A stretch of DNA of 64,000 bases, taken from NCBI GenBank assembly GCA_033065855.1, contig JAVXUO010002134.1, positions 186,001 to 250,000 of the forward strand, written 5' to 3'. A program made the position numbers and the translations under genes. The stretch is from Escallonia rubra. Lineage: Eukaryota; Streptophyta; Magnoliopsida; Escalloniales; Escalloniaceae. This document shows positions 22,367 through 34,100 of this stretch, piece by piece. Below the pieces are notes generated by a model, which made no database searches, was not told where the DNA came from, and saw only the letters and a program-made list of their open reading frames with translations. Positions within the stretch are counted from its first letter, which is position 1. Every line of letters starts with the position of its first letter.

Positions 22367-23005
22367 TTAAACTTGATTTGTGTCTTCAATTATTCTTCTT
22401 GATTGAGGGGCTTGATAAGTGCCAATATGGTATACATCTCCAATTCCATCAAGAGCAACAATCTTCTTCGCCATTTCTTTTGACGTGTATTGCATGTGAC
22501 ACATCTTTTTGTTGCACCTCTGGCATTTCTTCGTCACTTGTGTGCATATTGGATCTTGACCATTTTCTCTGGACATTTCAAGTAACTCCTCTAGGTCAAA
22601 AAACATCTCCATGTTTACCCAGCCTGTATCGCTCAACAAATTCTCCACACCAAGTTGAGGACAACTTGTTTCACTTTGCACAAAATCATTTTCCTTCATA
22701 GGCATGAAAAACAACTCGCTAGGAGGATTTTTAACAAAATAAGATTTCAAAATACTATCCTTAGTGGCATATCCTTGTGGCATTACCACATCATTCTTAG
22801 CCACGAAAAAGTATGAACCGGCCACATTTTCTCTTTGTAAAGAAAATTTAAGAGTCATACCTGAGTTGTTCACGTTTTGACCTCCGTGAACTTTTACTTC
22901 TTTGTCAATGCTCTCATCTTCCATCTCTTCATATTGAGCATTGTCATCACAATCTGTGTTCTCGCTCTCCTCTATCTTTTCAAATGACGATTCTCTATTT
23001 GTCAA
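22367..23005 (-). CDS. Unrecognised 212-residue protein of the LTR element
   Basis: An acidic N-terminal part (EESENTDCDDNAQYEEMEDE) is followed by a mixed region and a Cys/Lys cluster, CTQVTKKCQRCNKKMCH, at about residues 157-173, then a C-terminal segment ending IIEDTNQV. It shows no protease, integrase or reverse transcriptase motif. The Cys/His cluster could bind metal or nucleic acid, perhaps replacing a zinc knuckle. It may be the C-terminal half of the gag frame or a captured sequence. The frame is open to within about 10 bp of the LTR. Confidence 0.6.
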   Translation of the reverse strand: MTNRESSFEKIEESENTDCDDNAQYEEMEDESIDKEVKVHGGQNVNNSGMTLKFSLQRENVAGSYFFVAKNDVVMPQGYATKDSILKSYFVKNPPSELFFMPMKENDFVQSETSCPQLGVENLLSDTGWVNMEMFFDLEELLEMSRENGQDPICTQVTKKCQRCNKKMCHMQYTSKEMAKKIVALDGIGDVYHIGTYQAPQSRRIIEDTNQV

Positions 23006-23379
23006 CTCTTCATTCTCATTGGCTTCAAAAGCCTTGAACTCTTGTCTTCATTTGTGAACTCATCTTCTTCCCAGCTTTGTACCCAATACTCATTGGGTAA
23101 GAAGTCACGTCTACGGTTGGAAGCAATGACCTCGATCATTTGCCAAGCATCACTTGGAGAGCTTACATCTCCAATGCACATCCATATCTCTGTATGGACG
23201 GCCTTCTGCAATACTCGGAGTGCCTTTTCTTCCTTCTTTTGTCGAACTCCTTTTGACAAGCTACCATGTGGTTCTTCACTGACCACATCCCACAAATCAC
23301 ATGATTTGAGATACAACGAAAGGACACTCCGCATTCTCACATAATTTGAGAACAACAGTTTCTCACAGCAAATATCCAT
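23002..23379 (-). CDS. Gag-like protein of the LTR element
   Basis: 125 residues. LYLKSCDLWDVVSEE followed by KKEEKALRVLQKAVHTEIW and a SPSDAWQMIEVI segment matches the pattern of the Copia-type gag (UBN2-like) domain: xYLKSxxLWDVV, then KAL..I, then A.xAW..L. It starts at the first ATG after the primer-binding site. No zinc knuckle is seen. The end overlaps the next frame by a few bases. An apparent one-base shift near 23040 separates them, so the two may originally have been one protein. Confidence 0.7.
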   Translation of the reverse strand: MDICCEKLLFSNYVRMRSVLSLYLKSCDLWDVVSEEPHGSLSKGVRQKKEEKALRVLQKAVHTEIWMCIGDVSSPSDAWQMIEVIASNRRRDFLPNEYWVQSWEEDEFTNEDKSSRLLKPMRMKS

Positions 23380-23464
23380 TTCGGATACTTTTTTCTACAA
23401 CCGTAGTGACTAAAACATTAACGCCACAACATCCACTAGGACCGTTGTGGCTCTGATACCACTT

Positions 23465-23836
23465 TGTTGTAAACAAATAATCACTCAAGCTCACACTTTG
23501 TTGCACTCAAACTCATACACTCACTTATATGAGAAGGACATGGAGAGAACTTGAAGAGAACACATAATATACCTTAAAATTTTTATCTCATAGTTCTTCC
23601 TCTCCTTTCACTTGCATCATCTTACACATTTTTATAGTACTTCTAAGTAACTCCTAGACATGTAATAAATATACCACTAACCCACTATTTCAACAATATA
23701 ATAGCCACTACTTCCACTAACACATAACAATAATGCACTTGTAACTTATGCACCCACTAAGACATAACTTAATAACCCACTAACATGTCACATTAATCAC
23801 CACTCTAAAAAACTAAATCAAGTTTATTTTCCAACA
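23465..23836 (-). repeat. 5' LTR of the young Copia-type element
   Basis: 372 bp, adjacent to the tRNA-Met primer-binding site. The promoter of the element should lie here. Confidence 0.93.
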
Positions 23837-23841
23837 GTAAG

Positions 23842-24702
23842 ATCTATTGTGGATTAATAGCTTGAGAATCCATTTTGTCAATTCTTGATGATTTTCTGAT
23901 TGATGAAATCATTGTAGAGATCGAAGTTATGTTAGCTCTTGGTGGAAGCATTCCAACCATGAGGTTCCAAATAAGTATGACCAAAACTGATTGGAGAAAA
24001 GCTCTTCATCAATGTTATTATTCGGGATAAATTCTGTAGGGGTGATGGCAGATCCTCCACAGGGATTAGAGATGATGTTAGCCGTGTGATCTAGTGGAGA
24101 AGTGCTTCTTGTGCATCGAACCAATGTATATCTGTGAAGTTGAAGGTAAGGTTTTGTGTAGCGACTATAAGGCCAACCATGCTCTATACGACAATATGTT
24201 TGGGAAACGAAAAGGCATGTCCCCAAACTAGAAAGCTTTAAGTCTGTAAGGAACGGTTGCGTGCCCTTCTTTCAATGGAATTCATACTTGGCTACCTCTT
24301 TGTGGCATCCAATATACTACTACAAAGTGGTATGTGATTAGATTGGAATGATCTGCACTCTCTCTACCAAGTCAGCAGCACAGAGAAAAATTGTGTTCCT
24401 GCTTTTACGGGTGTGCATTCCTTCGAGAATGAACATAAATGCTTTGACATTAGTCCTTTTGTGTAATAGTGATGGAGTTTGAACGCATCAATAAAGTATG
24501 TATTTCAACTCTACTGCCTATCGACTGAGGGTAAAGTTCTCTTTAGTAGATTGAAATGTTGTTTCTTTCCTGTCCAAACTGACATGGTCACATATATACA
24601 TTCTTTTCAATGAAAATCACCATCTGCTTACAAACTGATACAATGCAGATTTTATTTTAAACTGGTCATGAACATCAATTTTAAACTGCTACAATCCGTT
24701 AG
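23842..24702. other. Intergenic, nothing recognised
   Basis: Short frames only (for example 23927-24226 minus), with no known motif. Confidence 0.4.
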
Positions 24703-25062
24703 TCAGAAAATTATGTATATGCATTTCTCCTCTGGACCATTAGGCTTCATATTATACGCTGGGTCTTTCCTCTGGGAGACAAGCAAGGGTGTCATAATCC
24801 GGCATAGACGGCTGCAAGGTATCTGGGGAATCAGTCCATGAGCTGCAAAAGAGTCTCGTCTAGAAATTTCATTGGAGACAGGTTCCCGACGGTGCTTCTT
24901 GTTGAGGAGCAAGGTGAACGGGTAAGGCGAGGTTGGAAAAGAGTGGTTCCGTCGGGTTGTGGGAGGAGCACGGTGGAAACAACAGTTTAGCATGGGAGGA
25001 GCACGGTGGAAACAACAGTTTAGCAAGAAAGCTTGGTGCATGTAAAGAACGAGACTTGCCAT
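24703..25062 (-). CDS. Hypothetical protein or gene fragment
   Basis: An open frame of 119 residues starting MASLVLYMHQAFLLN. Residues 14-34 contain a duplicated LNCCFHRAPP block, which corresponds to a roughly 33-bp tandem DNA repeat (about 24957-25023). The Arg/Ser/Pro-rich N-terminal half resembles an organelle transit peptide. I do not recognise the rest. It could be the first exon of a decayed plastid-protein gene, or chance. Confidence 0.3.
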   Translation of the reverse strand: MASLVLYMHQAFLLNCCFHRAPPMLNCCFHRAPPTTRRNHSFPTSPYPFTLLLNKKHRREPVSNEISRRDSFAAHGLIPQIPCSRLCRIMTPLLVSQRKDPAYNMKPNGPEEKCIYIIF

Positions 25063-25597
25063 GGAGATCTGTTCTCAGTACTTTGGGGCATGTTGCCCCC
25101 TAGGGTAGCATGCTACGGTAAGGTCCTCTGATAGATTGTTGTTTTGGGCAGTCTCAGCTCCCCACGCCAACTACAGCAGTCGCCAAACTTCCACTTGCCA
25201 CCACCGAGTAACCATCCCCAGGTCTTTCATGCAACTGGTCAAATTACTCGCCCATTTCATAGGCGAAATCCGCACCGAGCTGCCCGAGTGTACGGGTTTT
25301 CGTAGTCACGGTTTCTAGGCAAAGGAATGTGGAAAGAACGGATTCCTGCACCAGATCTGTTGTGCTTTAGTAGATTCTCAACGAAATTAGCATGAGCTTC
25401 GCGAGGTGTTATAAACCGTTTCGCTCAAGATTTTCTCGACAAATCACTAGCAGCGTCGAAAGAAAATGATCATCACATTAATAAGAAAAAAATAATAATA
25501 TGTGGGCCTCCCTTCAGTAATGGCATTGCTGCCTAATGGACTCTGGTCTGGTCCAACTGTCTAGCAAGCTATTGTAAGCCTAACTGGGGCTAGCTGT
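25063..25597. other. Intergenic, nothing recognised
   Basis: No conserved frame or repeat boundary is seen. Confidence 0.4.
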
Positions 25598-25605
25598 CCC
25601 ATATT

Positions 25606-27789
25606 TAGGGGTGCAACTTGACGGGTTGGGTTGGTTTTCAGCCCAGCCCAAGAAAATTCAACATTTTCAAAGTCCATCTCAACCCAACCCAAATTGGGCT
25701 TTTTGTAAAAAAAGTCCAACCCAACTCAACCCGAGTAAAAATGCTATGGTTTGGGTTTCAACCCAACCCAACTAACATCGAATTAATTTTTTGTTTCATT
25801 CGTGAATGAATAATTTTCTTCTCGCGTCTCATTATCTAAAGACTAACATTACTCACATTCGACTTATAAATTTTATTTTAATATTTGATAAATAAAAAGT
25901 TTTATTTATTCCCAAAAGATAAAATATGATATTGTCAATACCTGATTCTGAATCAGCATCGTCTTTCACTTGACGCTGGGATACACTGTAACCGCCCATG
26001 GTGGGCCATGGCAGTTGCCATTTTTGGCCGTGGCTACCGTTGGCCGTCGCGATACTCCAATGCACGAACCGGTGATACCCACCACCTCCAGCATCATCAT
26101 GACTGTTGTTGACCTTAAAATCGATCACCTCGCCATTGCCGACGTCCAGTGGCGGAGCCAGAAATTGTGCATGGGGTGGGCACCTAATTGAAAAAGAAAA
26201 AAAAAAAAATCCTAAGCCTAGCTATTGTGACAGTGTATTAAACCAATAAATAGAGAATTCAAACGAGCGTAAGTCGAATGGGCATGAGTGAATCACTCAC
26301 AATTTTATGAGTAACACCTAATAAGCCAGTTATATTAAGAGAAAAAATTAAAACGACTATAGAGACAGATTAGAGTTGCATCAACAAAATATAGTATAAA
26401 AGTCGTTTATTTGAGTGTCGTTCTTCTAATATATCTTTTACTGTGATCTCCTAATTTAAGTGTAATTTGTTAAAGTATTGTATTTTTCTAGGCGTTTTAG
26501 CAAACATCACATTTTAGAAGCATTTTTTTCAATAAAACGCTCGTCCACGTTCGTTCACAAAATAAATAAATCGAATATGAGCACAATTTTAAGGCTCGTT
26601 TATTAAATGAGCCGAACATGAACATGACATATTGTTCATGAAAGCGTTTGTGAACTTTGTTTATTTATTCATGTTAGTTGATGTATATAGATATACATTT
26701 ATGATATCTATATACACAATTCTTAAATGTAAAAGTCACACGTAATAAAATATTGCAAAGCCTAACTAAACCTAACTCCCCGTACAGGGATCTATGCCCA
26801 AACAAGACAAAATAAGTCTTATAACCAGGACCATTCAAGTTAAGAACTCTAAGAAACCCACTGTTGCAAACCTGTAAATCCATATCATAAAACCCAATGT
26901 TGCAAACCCAGATTGCAACCTTCGAAACAAACCGTCGCCTCTCTTCTTCTTCTTCTCCTTCCTTCCTTCTTCCTCTCTCCCTCCCTCTCTCTCCCCTTCC
27001 CTCCCTCTCTCTCTCTCCGCCCCCTCATCTGGACATCACCATATCTTCAACCATGTGTGAAGGAGGCAGCAGGTGGGCGCGTGTCCCCCTGTGCCCCCTG
27101 CTGCCTCCGCTACTGTCGACGTCCATCATAGCTCGGTCGTTTTTTTCCGTCAAATCTGATCCACTCAACTGCCGCGGCCAGTACGAGCTAGCTAGAATCA
27201 CCTTCTGATGTTCTCCGAGGCAGTCACCGATGCGGTGTCGCAATGGTTCTTACTGGCATGCTGCCGGCATGCCTCTGTTAGGCCACCGATCTCCAAGGCT
27301 GTCGTTTGCTGTTGAAACCGACCATCCTCATGTCGCGGCTACACGAGGTAACCAGTGACCTCCATTGCCGAGGTTGGCACCTCTCATCGTAGGAAGCTTG
27401 CCACCTCCTTTTTTCTTTTCTCTTCTGTTTTGTCTTCCGTCCATTCCCCATTCTATTTCCCCTTTCTTTTTTTTGGCGGGAAAAGGAAGAGAGAGATAGA
27501 GGCGGCGAAAGTGAATAAGGAGATTGGTGAGGAGTGCCGACTGTTGGGAAGGAGGATTGAAAGACCGATTAACGAGATGGTCAGTTGGGAAAGAGGGTTC
27601 CTTTTTTCTTTTGGGTTAGAATAGGTTGGGATGGTTTTAATAGGTTTGACCCAATTCAGCTCATTTAATTATTGACCTAACTCAGACCAACCCATTTTAA
27701 AATTAGTTGGGTTTAAATGGTTAAAAGTTGTCCATATTTGGGCTAGGTTGGTTAAAGCCCATCTAAAACCAGCCCAAATTGCACCCCTA
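25606..27789. mobile_element. hAT-like non-autonomous DNA transposon, 2.2 kb
   Basis: The left end is taggggtgcaacttgacggg; the reverse complement of the right end is taggggtgcaatttgggctg. An 8-bp target-site duplication, cccatatt, flanks it exactly (25598-25605 and 27790-27797), as for hAT elements. The sub-terminal regions are full of gggttggg / cccaaccc repeats in both orientations (25620-25780, 27620-27780). No transposase frame is seen. The interior holds a cagtggcggagccag motif near 26150, which resembles the end of another element, and a C/T-rich stretch (26935-27050). Confidence 0.9.
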
Positions 27790-27876
27790 CCCATATTTTC
27801 AACTAAGATGATTTTTAGCAATTGACCACTCATTGCACGAATCATATGGCAGGGGCTGCATCATTTGTCACGGTCT

Positions 27877-28665
27877 GTTTGGAATTAATGTTTTCAGAAT
27901 TCGGAATTAAATTTAGAATTCAATTCAATTTTTTTTTTGGAAAGGAAGAGAATTTAAATTAAAAAATTCATAGTTTGTGTTTGGAGAACAAAGGAAATGT
28001 AAAGGTAATAATTTTTAGGAAATTATAACCTTGACTTACGATGAAAAATAAACTATAATAAGTGGTTTCAAGTATGGTGGTGGTGGTGGCGGCAGCACCT
28101 GACGGGATAGCGACATCGACAGTTGGAAGTGGTAGGGTGGTCGAGTGATGGCAATGATAGTGGTGGTAGAGGTATTGAGGCGTAACGGGGTGTAACCGGT
28201 GATGGTTAAGTGATGTCAATAGTGATGCCGGTGGCAATAGTGGTCAAGTAAATCCAAATCTCATGGATTGAATTAAAAGTAATTATTTACCAATTTTATC
28301 ATTTTCTGGATCTCTACAACAATGAATCAATCACCACCATCTTCATTGCCGCTACTGCCACGCCACTTTTACTACCGCCACCACAACTACTGCCGTCGCC
28401 ACCACTACTCCCACCACTACTGCCCCCACTACTGCTATCACCACAGCTATCACTACTGCCACCGCCACCATTACTGCCACCACCACAACTGTCCCAATTA
28501 CTGCTACCACTGTCATCACCACCGCCGGCGACGCCGTCAAATTAAATCTCACAAAATCCAATTTAAATTTCTTTTTTTAATGTTACAAACAACAAATTTT
28601 GAATATTTAAAATGAAATCCAATCAATTATATGCTTCCAGATACACTCAGTCAACTTAATTAGGC
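27877..28665. mobile_element. DNA element with GGT/ACC-rich arms, member 1
   Basis: The left end, ctgtttggaattaatgtttt plus cagaattcggaatt, recurs reverse-complemented at the right end of the element near 60455-61855. The interior has a GGT-rich segment (28075-28230) and an ACC-rich segment (28330-28540), which could fold back on each other. The translation of these segments is repetitive and not a protein gene. Confidence 0.55.
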
Positions 28666-29039
28666 AAAGGGCTAACACTCGATCTCGCCCTTCAAGCAAA
28701 AACGGCTAGGAGAGAGCTTCAGTTGGGACCCCCCTGCTTCCTAATATCGACTTGCAATGATGTAAGAGGGAACTGGCATGAAAAATATCATAGTATACAG
28801 CGCCTGCAGCCGCAACAACGCTCCCCGTCCTGTCATATTAGGAGAGTAGGAAAGAACTGCAGTTCTTGCGAGCCCTCCCTGTCTTTGCCCCATGGGTTTA
28901 GAGACACAAATGCAGCTCGTAACCACTCTTGATGAAAAATATTTCCCACAATGATGAACCAAATGTGATTCACTGAACATTGACGCGAGTGAGGTTGGAG
29001 ATTGTAAACAATTGTTTGTGGCTCTTTTGACAGAGATTT
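28666..29039. other. Intergenic, nothing recognised
   Basis: No gene or repeat boundary is seen. Confidence 0.4.
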
Positions 29040-29475
29040 AGGGAGGTTGGTTTTAGAGGGTTTTGGATTGGAAGGCTAACCATCCGGACTGAACACTTTC
29101 TCAATGGAAACTACACAGCTTTGGACTTTCTGAATAAGTTGGATAGGCTTGAAATACACATTTCAGAAGGAAATTCCATTCCATTGTAGCCAAATGTGCC
29201 TTAGAGTGGTGAAAATTGTTGCGATTGCTTTGGGCCTTGCAGGAGAATTTCCTCTTTTTATCCATGCAATCGACCATTCAAAGAACTGTGGCGGGTTTGT
29301 CTAATCGGATACCTATGTCAAGTCCAAACCATTCCGCTCTGAAATGGGGGTAACGAAGGAATAAGTCTTGCCAGGTTTCAGGGGCTGAGAGGCAGAAGTT
29401 GCAAAGATCATCTATTGCAATGTTCAGTTTAATTAGTTTCTCTTTTGCATGAAGGTGGTTGAGGAGTGGCTGCCC
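29040..29475 (-). pseudogene. LINE zf-RVT remnant
   Basis: On the minus strand, HAKEKLIKLNIAIDDLCNFC, then a TWQDLFLRYPHF segment, then EWFGLDIG and MVDCMDKKRKF follow the pattern of the LINE reverse-transcriptase zinc-binding region, with stops and gaps. It is a separate insertion from the LINE at 14646-16696. Confidence 0.65.
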
Positions 29476-29489
29476 GTTGGGATTTACAC

Positions 29490-29530
29490 CCTTTAACGTG
29501 GTTCGGCCTCTTGCCTACGTCCATAGGAAT
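29490..29530 (+). repeat. Retroelement-like fragment 'aacgtggttcggcctcttgc'
   Basis: The phrase ctttaacgtggttcggcc...ttgcctacgtccata is common in plant retroelement sequences. Too little remains for a class call. Confidence 0.3.
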
Positions 29531-29677
29531 ACAACGAGAATATTGCACTAGAAAGTGGAGAAGTTACAAGGAGACTTCACTCCGTCACTCAGACTCAATT
29601 CTCGAACACATGCATCCAAAACTCACCTCACTATTTCTCTCAGTGAATAAAAACTCTCTGTGGTTTTTTCTCAGTTA

Positions 29678-29925
29678 CGAGTGCAAACTTTGGCTCCTAC
29701 CAGGGTTGTAGGAATCTTTCTCCAACCACGTGTATAGTGACAATTAACAGTCGCTAAATGTTTATAATGACTTTTTTCTAACATTTTCAGCGGTAATTAT
29801 AAGCAGCATTTTTTAGCGTCACTAAATAAAAGCCACTAGAAACATTTAAAGACAATTAATTATCGCTATATAGGGGGTAGGAGGAAGATTTTTCCAACCG
29901 GGTTAGCAGTCGAATTTTTTTCCTA
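29678..29925. mobile_element. MITE family 'agcgacaat', member 2
   Basis: Opposite-orientation relative of 9585-9803. The ends gagtgcaaactttggctcct and (reverse complement) attcgactgctaacccggtt are imperfect inverted repeats. The arms contain tagtgacaattaacagtcgc and aattaattatcgctatatag. It lies just outside the left edge of duplication copy 2. Confidence 0.65.
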
Positions 29926-30144
29926 TTACAAAAGCACTTAACACTCTATACATTTGAGTTACAATCATAAGTTCTAAACGCCTAGCACCCTTTTTAGCTC
30001 TCAGTGGTTAACTCACAACATTTATCTCTCAATGACTAATACTTATCAATGACGTTTGATGTGTGTTGTGTTGAAAACCTTTGACAAACTTCTCCTTTGA
30101 CAAGAGAAGAAGTAGGTGGCTAGTTGCCAAATCCACAGTGCATA

Positions 30145-30716
30145 GGGAAAATTAGAAAAATGTGGTTTTTGAGATAAAATTTTTGGGGATGGTGGGTTTT
30201 TTTTTAAAACTTGTGAAAAAGTGGGGCAATTTTTAGAAATTTCTAAAAAAGGGAATGACTTGTTAAAAAGTGGTTTTTTTTTTCCCAATGATGACTTTCC
30301 ATTTCCCAAATTACCCCTTCCCTGTTTATCCCCACATACAATACTTTTGAAAATCGCGATTTGAAACCACGACTTTAAAGTAATTTAAACGTGGTTCAGA
30401 ACCACGATTTTTTGCGTAATTTAAAAAGGAAAACATATTATATATATACACTAAAAACATTGTTTAAAATCGAGATTTTTACTTTGAAGTCGCGGTTTCA
30501 AACCACGATTTTCAAAAGTGTTATATGTTGAGACAAAGAAAAGGAGGGGTAATTTGGGAAATGAAAAAGTCAGGTTTTTAAAAAAACCCTTTTTTCCCAA
30601 CTAATCCCTTTTTTCAGAGATTTTCAAAAGTGGCCCTCCTTTTTCACAATTTTTTTTAAAAAACCCCCTCATCTACAAGTATTTAACTCCAAATCCCCCC
30701 TAATTCTAATTTTCCC
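30145..30716. mobile_element. MITE with 9-bp target duplication (Mutator type), copy 2 only
   Basis: A 572 bp element beginning gggaaaattag and ending ctaattttccc-like (taattctaattttccc). The flanks are cagtgcata (30136-30144) and tagtgcata (30717-30725). Copy 1 has the single, uninterrupted site tagtgcata at 150-158, so insertion followed the segmental duplication. The interior carries an inverted pair built on aaaatcgcgatttgaaacca and tggtttgaaac-type blocks. A relative of the left end lies at about 43999-44160. Confidence 0.92.
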
Positions 30717-30954
30717 TAGTGCATAATTCTTGTTCACACATGACTAGTCACTTTGAGAATAGTTACCAAAGTGGGCTTGTGTGAACAACAAATGCATTCT
30801 CACCTTTTCTCATGCTTGTCTTTGACAAATTGAGTCCAAGACAAAACTACCAACACTGCCACCCAAAAAAATCAACCTTGAAGTTGTGTGTGGAAGCTTT
30901 AGCTTCCACAAACGATTCCATCTCTTCGAGGGTATAGCGCCTCAAGGGGTAAAA

Positions 30955-31130
30955 AGCAAATTCGCAAACTCAACATGGTATACTTTTTGCATGTGGAGAA
31001 GGTGATAGCCAGATCGTACTAAATAATGGCCAGAAGGGGTCAGGTCCCAGATCAATTTATCCGGGTAGTTGTTGTTTGAGATGTGATAGCTACTGATCAG
31101 TTTACAAATGCTCTCTGAATTTCCCTTTTT
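30955..31130 (-). pseudogene. LINE remnant, zf-RVT region (copy 2)
   Basis: Copy 2 counterpart of the remnant at 352-540. The same minus-strand peptide pattern appears (DKLIWDLTPSGHYLVRSGYH). Confidence 0.6.
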
Positions 31131-31179
31131 TTTTGGATGAGAGTGATGTTCCATGCCTGATTGAGGAGAAAATCCGTTA

Positions 31180-34100
31180 CAATTTGAATTTCACTGTTTG
31201 GTTGTCGCTAATCCTGGGTTTTCCCTTAGCCAATAGCCAGTAGTCATCTCAAACGGAGGTTGTGTGACTGTAACCAACGTAGCCCTGGAAGCAAACAATC
31301 CCGTTTATGGAGAATTTTCTCGGCATTCGCGAGAAATATTTACTGTTGCTTTTGCTTTAAAAAAATTCTTGACCTTACCGTACTTGCTTTTAAAAGTTTG
31401 ACCGATTTGGGAGTCGCGATTTTGCATAACATGTCAGCTGGTTTTTGCTAGAAGAGCCGAGTTTTCGTCCCTCACAACGGTTTCCTTCTTCGTTTAGACC
31501 AGTCAAGATCAAGGATTTGTTCTAAGATAGAGCATGTTTTGAGGGCCAAATCTTGTTGGTAGCAATATCCATGGTCCTTTCTTATAAAGGAGTTGAGCTA
31601 GATCAGCAGATCTGAGATGGTAAAAGGCGTGCATTGGGGAGTTTTTGTACTGAGACCTGGCCCAAAAATGACCTAAACTTATTGACATACGTCTGAACTT
31701 CATGCTTCCATGTCTAAAATCTTACCCATCAGCATGGATTTGAATATACTTTGATCTTCCTGTAATTTTGGTGTCTTAATCAGGAATAATCACGCTACTA
31801 CGGTCTACGTACCAAACCAGGCAATCTAGGACCTCTTCCTTGTTAAACATGGAGAAGAAGCCATGGTAGAGTCCAAAAGCTGGTTTAGGTCTTCAAATTT
31901 CAACGGGGTAAAAGAGGTTTAAACCCGAAAGGCCGCATCTCAATAAAGGCTAAAGCAAAAGGACACAGGTAGGGCTGGCTAATTTTTGGGGTAGTCAAAT
32001 CAAGGCTTATAAAGGCAAGTACGTTGCTGGGGCATGTTTTTGATTGAGAGATGTTAATGATAGAGGAGTAAATGTAGGAGTAAAGAAAGGGTGTTAAGGA
32101 AGAGAGAGACACTGGAGGATTCTAGAGAGAGGACAACACAAAATTAAAAGCTCTCTTTGACTATCATGATCAGGATCTTCTGCTGTACATAAGAGGTGCT
32201 GTACAAAAAAAATATCGCTAAATATTTTTTAGCGATAAAAATTTATCGTGATAAATTTCAGTAATAACGACAAAATATTTTCAGTGTCAATCTTTTGTCG
32301 CTAAATACTGTATAGCAGAAGCAGTAAGAAATCTTGATCCTTATCATTGGTGTTGAACATAAGAGAAAGCATTACTATATAAGAATGTATGAGATGATTG
32401 TAGCATCGGTTTCTTCAATTGCACATTGCTTTGTGTAAGACATAAATTTTAGGAGAATGTTACAATTTGTGGTTGTAAGGCTTAAACCTTATTCCGAAAG
32501 AGGGTATCATCGCAAAAGAGTGTTTTTTAGTTGGATGAAGAAATTCAAAATATCACATAACTTATTTAGAATTCACAAAGTAAGATGTTTGATGGCTTTT
32601 ATAGATGAGTATCGCATAACTATAATTGGTCCTGAAATAAATAACTTATAAGTAATTCTTGCAATAACGAAAAGCAAAATAGAGATGGCTGCAGCAATCG
32701 AGAGGGAGGAGATAGAGAGCGATGAATGGTCGAAAAATAGAAAGGAATATGACGTGAAGTAGGCGGGAATTAGTGAATCACACGGGTAGTTAATTTGACA
32801 AATAGCTAGTCAAGAGTGATTATTTCAATTGTATTTTTGGCACCCCAAATCTTTCTTTCAAATCCGTCCTATAATTTCATAAACCTGCTTCAACAAGTAC
32901 CAGACAATATATTTCTTTCAAAAATACTAATAATGTTTCAAATCTAAGCAAAATTGTCGCTTAAAATATCTCGTCCAAATACAGTAAGGTAAATCATATC
33001 TTGCCCTTGATAGTGTGATGCATCATTTTGCAACTGCGTCGTGATTCATGGGAATGACTTTCCATCCTAAGCAACACAATCAACAAATCAGTGTCAATAG
33101 TGACTTGGCCAAGTTTCCTTTTTTAGCAACACTTTTGATATTAAAAGGACATGGGCCACTCTGGGGTCTCTTTTCATGTAGAGCTTAAAAGGGTCTTAGG
33201 AAACATCAAATCTAATTACTGCTTCACCGACACATCATTATGTCACTATTATTCTTCACTTTGCACCAACATTTCTCATTATTCTTTGGTTTATATGTCG
33301 CTATACATCGCGATATTATGTTAGCGTCTTTGTGCGACACGTCATCATATTATATTTATTTTATGTAGAGTAAGATTTATAAAATCACTAAACATAAAAG
33401 TGTTGCTAAAGGTCAACAAGATATTATCTTGAATGTTGTTCTTATTTTTAGATTAAACCCTATATAATTTGTAAACTAATTCTGACATTCTACATAACAA
33501 ATATAGCGACCAATTAAAACTCAATTCCGTTACGATATCTTTGAAAAGTATTTTCTAATACTTAAATGAAAATTCATAGATCCAAAAATCATAAGTGACA
33601 CATGAGATTTAGAAAGAAAAAAAAAGTCACATGATAATATATTGTAGTATATATCTACCATAGCAAATGCACAAAGTCATCTATATAACATTTTATATAG
33701 CTTTTACAATCCTTTTGGTAAACATAGAAAATGTGGAATATATTTTAATGGCGTCTCGCAAAAAAGAAAAATGGCTATATAAAATCATAATAACAGTAAT
33801 AGAGCTTATTAATAAATCTATTACTTAAAAAAAGAATTGAAAGCTATATACACAACATGTTAGTGTCACGAAAAGTCTCAAGATATTATCTTGAGCAGGG
33901 TTCTTACTTTTAAATTGACTTTATTTTGCAAAAATAACGAAGATTATAATTTTAAGCCTTGCATAATTTGGAAACCAATTCCAAACAGTCTAAAACTCTA
34001 TCGAACCAATACTCTACATTACTAGGACCTATTTTGCCTCATGTGTACTTAAAATCGCGCTTTAATACGAAGATAAAATTTTCTGTTTCTGAAAAACGAA

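Larger units (their letters stand above)
21988..23836 (-). mobile_element. Young non-autonomous Copia-type LTR retrotransposon (gag only, no pol)
   Basis: A complete 1849 bp element on the minus strand. The LTRs at 21988-22359 and 23465-23836 are each 372 bp; I see a single difference between them (gaggagg / gagaagg). The 5-bp target-site duplication gtaag flanks it (21983-21987 and 23837-23841). The LTR ends are TG..CA. The primer-binding site ggctctgatacca (23449-23461), reverse complement of tggtatcagagcc, matches initiator-Met tRNA. The purine tract adjoins the 3' LTR (minus-strand tttaaaggggag, 22360-22371). Between lie a gag-like frame and an unrecognised frame; protease, integrase and reverse transcriptase are absent. 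It therefore depends on helper elements. Confidence 0.93.

Noticed and set aside
28322..28615. His/Tyr-rich 97-residue frame
   Set aside because: It lies in the ACC-rich arm of the element at 27877-28665; composition explains it.
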